DNA from: Gymnogyps californianus
Lineage: Eukaryota > Chordata > Aves > Accipitriformes > Cathartidae
Assembly (NCBI RefSeq): GCF_018139145.2
Contig: NC_059500.1
Span: 44,067,226 to 44,131,225 of the forward strand
Length of the DNA stretch: 64,000 nucleotides
Direction: 5' to 3'
Shown: piece after piece, positions 49,801 to 61,800 of the stretch
How positions within the stretch are numbered: position 1 is the first letter of the stretch
Layout: every line of letters starts with the position of its first letter
Translations under genes and position numbers: made by a program
Notes under the pieces: model-generated
Seen by the model: the letters and a program-made list of their open reading frames with translations, nothing else
Told to the model about the DNA's origin: nothing
Databases searched by the model: none

Positions 49801-52800
49801 ATGAAAATGACTAAGCTGTACTGCAAGACCAAGAAAGCTCTCTAGCTGAGATTGTACTAGCATAAATAAAGATGTCAATAAACAATGACCTCCCAGTGCC
49901 AAAGCATTTAAGCTGCTGTGAGGACACTGACATGCCTTTTCAGATCTGTGGCTCTTTCATCTCTTCAGATGAATGTTTTTACTGGACCACCTACCCATAC
50001 AGACTTCAACAATTGTTTGTAATTGCTGCTGGTGTAGTGCTAAGACAGAGATTCAACCACTGGACTCTGACAGGCCTAGAGGACAAATCCCCTACACACC
50101 AGAGGCAGCTCATGTATATAAATGCCCCTTCCAAATTACTTTTTTTTTTTTTAAACAGAGTGAACAAAGTCTGTAATTACAGATTTGGCAGCTATTCAGC
50201 AATCTGACTAGCTGATGCAACTTCTTTTCAGGATAGAGTAGTGTAAACTGTCATCATATATGCCTTTACTGCAAAATCTCACACACAAAATTAATTTTTT
50301 TTGTTATTACTCAGGTTGAAAGACATTCTACTAAGACCACAGAAATAGCAAAGTAACAGGTAAAGTTACCAATAGGAGGAAACCTACACCTTTTAATTTT
50401 ACATATCCATGAATAATGAAATATGAAGGTCATTAATGTTTCATTACTCTTGTTAATCTTGTTGCCACCTAGTATTATAAAATTTATATTTTAAAAAAAG
50501 GTTTTACTAAGACCTAGAAGTCATTCTCAAAAATTATGAGGCTGCTTTATCACTGTTGTTCTTGCACTGGAAGTACTAAAGCAGCCATTATTGCTCATCT
50601 GAGGAAAACAAAGAGCCTGACACATCCTGTGAAATCTGGTTTACCACCTCTGACACTACGTGTGAGCACATCCTAAAACCTGCAATGAGTAGTGTCTTGT
50701 TTGTTTTCTTCCTTTGGGTAAGTTTATCAATATCTAAAAACTGCTAAAAGTTAGGATATATACAAAGTGACAAAATCTGTACTGAAGAAAGCTAAAGGCT
50801 TTAACAAGCTAACAATACAGCAGATGAAAATTTAATGGCACAACCTATTGTTGAAGGCTTTAGCACATGAGAAATTATGAGTTTCTTAAGTCTTTTGAAA
50901 CCTTTCATTATTTTCTAAATGCAAATACAGACTGGCACAAATACATACATGTTACAAGCTTTTTTACCCCTTGATAATAACAAAAGAAAAGAAGAAATAA
51001 TGGATTACTAATTAGTGTTTCAATTTTAATCAGTATTTCCAATTATAGTAGGTCAGTTTTTTTCATTGTGGAAGATAACTCATGCATTGTCATCTGTAAC
51101 AATATGATATCTTGTTAGACTACAGTTTCTAGATTTTTTTCAAGTTTAAAAAACAAAAAGCAAATAAACCAAATTTGCAGACTTTTATGTTTACAGAGCC
51201 AGCCATTCTATACGAATCCAAATACTTTTTATGCCAAATTATTTTCTTTTCACACTGCGAGAAGTTCTACTCCCACTTCTCATTTTGTGTCGGTGGAACT
51301 ACTGCAGTGTAAAAAGCTGCCAGGTGAGAAAAAAAAAAGAAGGGAAAAAAAAGAAGAAAGTAAGTATTTAGCTTTATTTTGAGCAGCCTGGAGTCAGGAA
51401 CTGAATTCTGACTGTGAATCACTGGCAGGTCAGTTTCTACAATGACAAAATATTAAGCAGCATAAATTACTAGCTAATTAATTTCATTTAAGTAAGCTTT
51501 TTCATCTGGATGAGAAACATTCTTTTCTTTGCAGGAAGACATTCTGCACAGAAAAAAGAAAAGCGCTTCTTCCTTTTGCCTCTAATACAGAGATGATGTT
51601 GGCTGTTTGGTAAATCAATACCTCCCAACCTGTTAAATAAATTTAGTGGCAGCTGAACACAGAGTCAGAAATGCCATGATAAACAGTCTTAAGTATGTTA
51701 GAAATTCAGTCAGACAGCCAGGCAAGCATAAGGGAAAGAAGTTACAAATCAGCTTTTCAAGTTTGTTGGAATTTTGGAAGAAGAGAAGGGATTGCACAGG
51801 TACAAGGGGGAAAGGAAAATAAAAAAGCATAAGCAGCAAGAACAAGACCGTGGCTTTCAAAAAGATTTCACTCTACCTCTTTATTAGTGGAGGCCTCTGC
51901 TGTACTGCAGACATCTTGGTGATGTTGCCTACTTGACGATTCAGCACCCCGAGGTGAAGAGGGATCTGGAGATGGAGACTAGACATGGCAAGAAAATTAA
52001 ATAATAATCTGAGTGACCAATGTAGAAATTCTTCTTTCATATTTTCCTCTAAGTTGGTAGTGGAAATAAGAGATGAGAGGGGGGGAAAAAAAGAAAAAAC
52101 AAGATAAACATTTTTAAAATGTTGTAACCCCTGCTTTTTATGTTCACATGTTCATATATCAGTATCTCAGTGGACTTATTCTGAAAAGCTAAATCTTTTA
52201 AAACACACCTGTGGTTTTTTGTCAGTAATGTATGAAATTAAGCAGCTGGAAAAATAAAAAGCTGTACTCAGTGGCAAGCAACGGCCAAAAAGTGTGTTAT
52301 AAAACTGTATTTTTGCAAGGTGAATGGAGGATCATCCAATATTGGTATTAGGCCAACTACTTACACTTACTGTCAGCATTCAACTAAGCTGCAGTTACAG
52401 GACTTTCAGTTGCACAAGTACATGCCTATTGCATGCTGGCAAATGACTGCGAGCTTACTGAAGGCTGCAAGCAATGCAGACCAATGTCCTCAGCTCTGAC
52501 ATTCTAGGAAAGAAAAGATAAAGTCACTAAGAAGTAAGCTGTGATGGGAGACAGGTGAATTGACCATGACCAGAACACAGGGATTCAGCTAAAGATTACT
52601 TAGTTGTCAAACTGGGGGGAGTGAAGAAGACTGCAATTTCCCCATAAGCACACATGCTTTCAGGTATAATTAACCTGAAGTGCTAAACTAATCTAATCTG
52701 AGCAGAGGTAGGCTGCAGTGGTTGTCCATAAATGTTATTGCATCATCTTAGAAAACAACTTTTATAAATTGTACAGAGTAATACTAATGTATTCAGGGAC

Positions 52801-55800
52801 TTATGAATATATTCAAGCACTATTCAATACCAGTGTAATCAAGGACTATGGTTCCTCATCTTAGATACAGCGCAAACTTGGAAAACATTTCACAGTTCTT
52901 GCTATGATCTCTACTACACACGCTCTCTAGATCAGATTTCTGCATTTTTCTCCCTTCACTGTAAACAATTCAGTGGAGAAACTGTCTTTCCAATCATGTC
53001 CTAGTCATTCATGATCATCAAGAATGTCATAGCAGAAAAAAAAAGGGAACAGCATAGATAAGTAATAACATGGAATATCTAGATCTATATGATCTGTCAG
53101 CAAGTACTCTTGGTAAAGGGAAAGAATGCTTTGGGAAAGGATATTCTAATCATAGGCAATTCCTAATGAATGCTGGTGACACTAAAAAGCTGTAGCGAAG
53201 TATCTAAAGTCCAGAGCAGGGAGGACTGGTACGGGCGTATGACACAAAAAAAGAAAGTGTGAAATTAATGAAGGTGACCAAAATGAAAGAGAGTACAAAG
53301 CTTCAACCCAGCGGGCATTTTTAAAGGCAGATCTTAAGGAGATACCTGCAAAACATGTCAGTGCGCATGCCAAAATGTGAATCCTCAAAGGAAGGTTTAG
53401 CATTTAGCTATGTAAGCTAAGGGCTTAGCCCAGCAGCCCTGGCATTCTACTCTCTCCTTTGACATAGGGAGTTTGGCCCTAGCTTTGCCAGCTCAACAGT
53501 TCATCATTGATGCCAAAACAGTCAAATACTTTTCTTCTGGTTTCATAAACAATTACATGACATGGCTTTTCTCTAACCCTATGAGTCATACCAGAAAAGG
53601 GCTACACTTCCAGTGCTCTGAGCTGGCAGCAGCTGCAATTTAGGAGTGCCCTCCTGCTATGCCTCCACTCCAGCTGAAACATTGAGTTCTATGAAATAGT
53701 GTGCAAAAATGCCTAAGTTTTGCAAACTTAGCTTCACAGATATGGAACAAAACAAGAAAATAAAATTCCCTTCTCCTCCTCTTTCTTTTACCGTCATTCC
53801 TTTAAAAGGTCTATCTTGGATAATTACTAAATATTAGAATTATAGTTAACTAATAAAGGCTTCCAGAGAGTTAAGAAGCAATTCGTCATACAGATATCTC
53901 CTGGGTAAAAGAGTAGTCCTTGCGTCTCCCTATATTTTGAATTACAACTGCATGGCAAAAAGGAGATGCAGCTGTGAAACGGTCCCTGACCAGATGCAGC
54001 TGTGAAACGGTCCCTACAACGCTAGCATGGGCCTGGGCTGTTAGACTGAAGGATTGCTCATCGTGCTGCCGGCATTCACGCAGGGGCTGTGGGAGAGACA
54101 CAGACTCCCCTTACTTGCTGTGTAACTACCACAGTTACAGTGCCACAGTGACTCAACTGCACAAATGGCAACTCCTATTTACTTAAGGAAGCGTCCTCAT
54201 AGCGCTCACATTCCCAATAGTTACATAGTATTTCTGTATTAGGATTAAATATAAAAGGTGCACAATACTATCAACCTAATAATGACATTGGGATATTGTA
54301 GGATTGAGCTTTAAATAGTAAACAAAGAAACAAAGTAAAGCATATCACATTTTAGCATCAGATGTTTCCACACACACAAAAAAAAAGTGCCTATGAGAGA
54401 TTTCAGGCATTTTAAAGCGCACACTAAAATGATAACAATAAGTGATTTTATTTAAACCAGTTGGTTGCTGACATTAAGAAATTTTGCACCATTTAAAATG
54501 TATTAACAGTAACTCCAGTAGCACTACAAATACCTTTACTCAGCTATTTTAATCTACAAAGTATCAGAATTAAGCAACTATCAAAATGATGACACGGCTT
54601 TCCATGTGCTCTGTTTGAATGTCTGCTCAACTTCGTCGGGGAAAAAAACCCCAAAACTAAAACTACCAAACCCAGTTATCAAACATCCTACAAAGTTTGC
54701 TACATGACATGACATGAAAGCTGTCCCCAAAAACATTTGTACAAAAAAGTTCAGTCTTTGAAGAATAAACACCTAGTTCTCTTCTGCATCAAAATGTATT
54801 TTTAGAGGTACCATACACAATACACACGGAAAGGATGCAGTCACAGCAATCACAAGAAATATTTTGATACATCATAGTGGATAGACAACTTTCATAGCTG
54901 CTCAAAACACTACAACTGAAGTCTAAAATAAATGCTCAGTGACTGCTTCTTTGTCTGTTAACAAAGCAAGTTTTAGAAGCCTAACAAAAATGCAGTCAGA
55001 ACAAACATAATAAGTTCATGTGAAGCATGTTGTTATTACATAGAGAGGTCCATCAATGGAATTACAAAGTGTTTTCTTAAGTACAGCAATAAAAAAGTAC
55101 TAGTTACTCCATTTCTCCTCTTGAATATCTACTCACATTTTTCTTACGATACTCAACCTGGTACATCCAAAAATTCTCCATCTCAATTTTGGCGTTGTTT
55201 GACTCTCACTAACATGCAACCCACTCCACCTGAGAAACCTTCCTTGCTATTGTGCAGAGGGATTTAGTAACAGAACTTGTAACAGGAGAGGATTGTGTTG
55301 CATGTAACCTATCCAGGTCAACCCAGCTGGCTACTGAATAGCTCATGAAGACAAACATAACTGACACTGAAACACCTTCAAATACAACCACCTGCTCTTG
55401 CTTCATAAAAGCAGTCTTGTTTTACCTGCTTTTAGCAGCAACTCATCTGAAAAGAGTATAATGTAGTGGGTCACATCATCACATACAAGGCTGGGACAGA
55501 GGGGATGAAATGAACAAATACTTCAGCAACGCAAGATTCACTTAAACAAAAGGCCATTACTTATATGACACTAATGTCCACCTACAGGCTTCTCTGTAGA
55601 GGAATGGCAAATATAGTCTTCTTGTACATTAGTTCAGAGGAGACAACTGGACAAAGCAAGGCTTTTAAATTTATTTGATTTTAGTGATAAAAAGTCTTCT
55701 CAGAGGTACCCATACACATTAGGCAAAGGTCAAAGCACTATGAAATATTCAGGTCCAACAGGCAAGTATAGTCAGATGCATAATTTCACAAGCACCACCC

Positions 55801-58800
55801 AGTACAGCACAACTATGGCAGTAAATCTCTTAGGTTTTAGCACAACTATGTTGTGGCGGAGTATCTACTGTGATTTGAACTGTTCAAATTCTATTCACTA
55901 AAATGTAGACTGAGACCATCAACATATGTTCATAGCTTTTAGATGGCATAAAGTACCCATAAAGAATGTAGCTGAAAGCTAAATTTCCTTACAATATAAC
56001 TAATAATCATTATTGGTCTTTTTTGTTTAAGTTTGCTTTAACTATAGTGTTAAAAATGGAGGCTTTGAAAAAAAAAAAACCAGCTCAGAACTATTGTAGA
56101 CATACATGCATACTGTGGTACAACCTATGCAATTTAATTTATAACTGTGACATAAGGATGAAACCTAAGTTTGTACTGTAGTTGTGGTGTAATTGTAGTT
56201 GAGGCGTAACTGCCTCCGCACATACTCACTGCACTTACCCATCAGTTGCTGGGTGGGACCCGCTCCCTGCCAGTTTGTGCACAGATGATACCAGTTGACT
56301 TGAGACAAGGTAACTGACTGAACTGCTCACTTCAGAACAGCATTTGACTAATTGCTATAGGACCTCTCCATACAGGAATTTCAGGCAGCCTCAGATTCCC
56401 CCAGCAGGCTCCTCCTGTGCATATGACAAGTGAGAGGCCCAATTCATCGCTTCAGGGTGCTAACTACCATCCTGGGGAGGGACTCTGGCTGACCCAACAG
56501 CTCCCCCATGCAGTTTCTGCTGCAAAAATGACCAAAAAGTACATGGATAAGATACTTGCCAGTAGTCAACAGAAACTATTCCTGCAGATGCAGATAAGGT
56601 CGTGGACGACAGTCTTATGTACACAGTTAACATAGGATGTGTTTTGTATGTAGTTTAAGGTAAACTATAGCAATGGGTCACACGTGCTAGACTAGTCATG
56701 TAGGATCACAGACCAGCTGTATGTAAGACCTGAGAACAAATGCAGTTTGGAGAGTCTTAGTTTGGGAACCTCCCCTCATCCAGCTGATGAGGCCCTGCAA
56801 GGACGGAGCCTCCTGCCACTTGCCACCATCTAGACAATGACTGGCAATCCCACTTGAGAGATCTGACTGTCCACACGTTACATTATGCAAAAGCTCTGAA
56901 TAAACTAGCTTTTTTTAAAAAAACACACTGTCCATGAGTGTCTGCACAACACCGAGTTGTAATTCTTCAGTAAAATTCATTGAAGTTACAAAAATAGATA
57001 TTGACCTAAGCCATAACTGCATACTTCTGTCAAAGTTTTTGAAGAAAGACCCCCATCTGTTACTGTTACCTTACTGAGTCTCAAATACAAAATAAAAATA
57101 TACCTAAGAATACATAGAGGTTTAGATCTGATGCAGAAAAGTCTGAGTGAGCAAAAAATAAACGTAACTGAGCCTGTTAGGGCAAGATGGCCCTCTATTT
57201 TGCCCATTTCAAAGAATCTCTTGGCCACATGCGTCAGTAGCAGTAACCGTGTAGTACCACAGTCACACTTTGTGAGCTGGTAACTTCTCTTTGAATAAAA
57301 TCGTAGGCTGTATGGACTGTTACTGCCCGTCAGATCACACACACATGCTATGCGGGTAGGGTCTGTCCAGCAGCGTGCACGCTGGATGGAAGGCTGCCAG
57401 CACAGCAGGGCTCTTGGAAGCTGGTTCAGTGCTGGCTGTTTCTCTCTCTCAAGTATGGACTTCCTTAGTTGTACTTTCACCTGAACTTGTAGTTCGAATG
57501 CAGCTTCATGTGTCAGTCTGAAAAAATAAGTGTGGATCCCTCCTGTGTTTTCAAAAGACTTTAACTGTAACAAGTGCTGTTCTAGTTTTCAGCAGCACAG
57601 AAAAATCACTTGAAATTGCTTTCATCTTTCAATAATTAAAAAACATAATGAAACAAAAAAAATATTAAAGGGGTTATGTATCCAAGGCTCACTGTAATTT
57701 AAAAGCTCGTAACTCATCTGGAGAGTGTTTCTCTTCAAGCAGACTAACTGATAAACGTAAGCTTTCTTCTATGTGATTGAGGAATCAGCATAAAGCTTTC
57801 TGCCCTGGATATTAGAATGCTTTTTGTTACTTTTTATTTAAATGATTTTTGGTTTGGGGCTTTGGGGCGGTTTTTTTCTGTATAATTTTAAGACTGTGGT
57901 CTCACATAGATGACGGAAAGATGACCTGTATTCTGTGTGCTCAACCAACAGTTTTAAAAGGTCTGCTCAGAAAAAGAAAACAATATCCTATCAATATAAA
58001 CTCATCTTTATTTAATTTCTTTTCTTTCTCTTTCTTCTGCCTTAGTTCATCTATTACTGAAACCTGGTTAATTATTTAAAACAAACTTCTCTATTGCCTT
58101 GTTAATAATACATTACTCCTGCTGTGGAAAAAGTGAAGCAAATTCATCTCCATGAAAACACTTCACTTCTGGAGTTATCAGAATTGAGAAAATCCTACAA
58201 CTGAGAACTCAAAGGTTGAAATAAAATATACATAACCAAAAAGAACAGAGAAGCAAAACAATGCAGCTCAGTTCTGTTCTACCTGTCCTATGCTCCCTCC
58301 CAGCTTCTTGTACACCTGCTTGCTGGCAGAGCATGGGGAACTGAAAAGTCCTTGGCTTAAGATAAGCGCTACTTAGCAACAACTAAAACATCAGTGTATT
58401 ATCAACATTATTCTCACACTAAATCCAAAACACAGCACTGTACCAGCTACTAAGAAGAGAATTAACTCTGTCCCAGCCGAAACCAGGACAAGAGTGATCT
58501 GTAGCTTTCTTACCATCACAGTCATTGCATGTCTTTCCTAACAGTCCCAAACTATACACAGCTGCATGCTAGCTGAACACTTCTGGATTGTTAGCTTCTC
58601 AGAATAGTCTCTGAACACTTCCAACTGGTATTCTACCAAACATTCTGCTGTGAATGTATCATCCAAATGCTCAGCACTGAGGAGTAACAGTCGCTTTCTT
58701 GTGAAAAAAGGCAAAAGAGGTTGTCGTATTTAATGAGTCTCAACTGCAAATCATTCTTCTGACTCCCTGGCTTCATTGCTCTCTCGTGGAGACCTCCTAG

Positions 58801-61800
58801 CTAAATGAAAAGTGACTGCTATTTGGATCTAAAGAGGTCTTACCAGTTTCAATATTATATGATTAACCACAAAATGATTACAAATATTTTCAAGCAAGTT
58901 CTATCTCTAAAAGCAAAATGGTTTTGTTAAAAAACAATGTGGGGACAGTTTTCAAAGCAGACCTGCAAAATAACTGAAGGTAATAAAAGCACCCAATTTA
59001 CATCTCTTATCTGCAGCTCCTTGATACTTGTGGGGGAAGAAAAGGGTGTCTGCCTGAACGTAAAACACTCTCTTTATGTAATTCCTTCTTATTTCAAGGC
59101 CAATGTTACCAAACGACTGAATAACATCTCTGGCATATACTGGTTACACTGAAAAGCTCCTGTCTGAGATCCTGTTTTTTTCTCAAGGGAGATAGAATAA
59201 AAATCTACATTTAGATGAATGGGCTTCAGCTATATTTGTATTACAATCCATCACTCATGGTCACTTAGTCAACACAACCTAATTTTGCCCAACTTACTGC
59301 TAAGCAATTCTAGGAATGCTTTGTTAAAGAAAGCAGACTGTTCAGACTGTTCATGAGTTGGCATCTGAATTAAAGAACCCAGTAAAGCAAATACATACCT
59401 CATCTTCAGTGAAAAACAAAATTCCCACCCAGTCCCAAGTCCCTTCTTCTACAACATGTATTCCCCTCAATTTGTACAGATCTTCCAAACTATTTGCTTA
59501 ATTTACTTCCCCTTTCCAAGAACACAGATTGCATATCTACAACCATCATTTATCTTTGCACTGAGCTATACCGTCATTATACATCCCTGTTTTGATTACA
59601 GCCAGCACTGAAAAGCTCAGTCAGGTTCTTATCTGACAAGCTATGAAAAATATCGAATGAGAAATTAACTTTTGGTGCTAAACGGAAACCTCTATATACT
59701 TCAATACCTAATGTAAATACAGACCAATGGAAACACCTGTTGTGTTTACTGTTAACATACCAGGCTGAGTCCTCCCAGCATATCGTAGAGAAGTTAAATT
59801 CTGCAAAGTGCAGCAAGATTTTGGAGAGCAGCTGGAACACCTTCAAGAAGGACTCAGTGCTCTCAGGATCCCCAACCTAAAGTCGCTGAGACCATCATGG
59901 TACTGGGTGTTACAATCAGACAATCAGGAAGGAACGGGAAGTTCCTTGATCCTCCCAGACAAAGACAGCCCTTACAAACACAGACAATATGGTGAACAAA
60001 ATGTACAGGAAAAGAGTAATGTGATCTATTTGAAAAAGGGGAGAGAAATAATTACAGCTTTCGGAAATTTTTAAAGAAGTTAAATTAAAAGTAATTGTTC
60101 TCCCATATAGAATAATCTGCGAAGATTGCTTTAGCTCTCCATGTGACTGCTAATCAACTCTGTAACAGACACAATTTTTTAAATATTTGTAGAAGTAATT
60201 TTTGCAATATAGTTTGTTTTTTAAAAAAAAAGCTTCAGTGAAAACTATGGAGAAACAAAAAACCAACCCAAACATACTCATCACTGTGTGTTTCCTAGTT
60301 TTCAAGGAAAAATAAAATCTGGAAGCTACATGTCTCAATCAGCTTGCACGTTTTTTCAGCAACTCAAACACCATGCTGCAAAAATCTCTTCCCATTTGTA
60401 GAATACTAGCCTTCCTCAATTTGAAGGCAGATAAAAAAGTCAGAAGCCTGTCATAGATCCACACAGCATGTGATCTTTTTTCACCATTTGAATTCCCTTT
60501 GCAGAGGCTAAGGTGTTTTGGATAGTTCTGATGCATTCCTAGAACGTTACAATAATTCAGTTTAAAACAACAAACAACACACAGAAAGTTCTGTTTTCAG
60601 TGTTCTTCCAAAAAAACAAAGGTCACAAAAAACATTCCACAGCAATAAAGAGGATGGAGCAGATGTTTGCAGTGCAGTTATCCTTGAAGTAATAGCATGG
60701 GTCCATATGATAGACTATTTTTGGCCAGTAAATTTAGCCTGCCAGCTCTTTTCATATTAGGCATGAATTTAATGCAGTTAACAGTTGTTTATGAGTTTAT
60801 CTTACTAGAAACACAGAAAACTCATAAAACTTCAAGTAAAGATTATCATACAGGCAGCTGGAACCACAAACTGGGAACTGATTCTGATCCAAGTTAAGCC
60901 TCATGCCAAAAGTACAGAATTTCAGAAATGCTGATGCTGTAAATCTGAACGATGGCCTTCAATACTTAGGTTGCTGGAGAGTGAATACACTTTACAGTGA
61001 TAATGTAATATACTGAGGTTCATAACACATTTCTAGAGCCTACAAGTGGACAAAAATCCTGCAACTTTTCAGGAACATGAGTCTGATCTATGATACCATC
61101 ATAAAGAATATTAACAGATTTTTGATGCAACTGTTAGGATTGTTATGTGACAGAAAATGAAACTTAGAAACCTAGAATTAAACAGAAATACACAAGGATA
61201 GACAATAGAAGACAAAGTGTTCGGTAGCTATTCTAAAATAACCCATGGCAGTAAAAAACGTAACAGCATTTGTTTCAGAAAAAAACAAGTAAAGAGCTTC
61301 ATGTGACAAATTCTTGTATAGTATAATTGGGGTCAGCAGTGCTTCATAAAGAAAAATTTGGCCCACTGATAATGCACATGCTTACCTCTTATATGCTCTC
61401 TAGAGTACAAATTTAAAATAGACAAAGCACTACATACTTTACGGAACGATGAGTCACAGAACAAGAACAAAATGCACCCTCCTTCACTGCCATGTATGTC
61501 ACAATTAAAGGAACGAGACACACATAACCTAAGAGCTGAAAGCTTTGTATACTCACATCTCCATCTAGTGGCCTTTGGTCGTCAGAGTCCCTGGTTGGAC
61601 TGATGTCCTGCCTCATCACCCAGATAGGCTCCTTAGGTTCATCAGGGGTGTAAGGAGAACGGATGGTCCTTGTCTTCACTTCCTCAATAGCCTCTTTAAT
61701 ATCCTTGATGGCCAGTGAAATTGCATCTCTCTTTTCCTTGCTGTACCTCTGTACAGATTCTCCTGAGCTGGATGTAACTCGAGAACCAGCTGGGAGCTGG

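Larger units (their letters stand above)
51979..61556 (-). other. APBA1 intron, 9.6 kb
   Basis: The largest intron in the window. It holds a 28-bp tandem duplication (53964-54015), a probable LTR (56177-56951) and an ERVL LTR fragment (58262-58490). The 195-residue frame at 56986-57573 has no recognised domain. No gene seen. Confidence 0.75.

Noticed and set aside
56986..57573. 195-residue open frame on the minus strand
   Set aside because: No recognised domain, no splice context, mixed composition, and it lies in an APBA1 intron next to a probable LTR. Likely chance.
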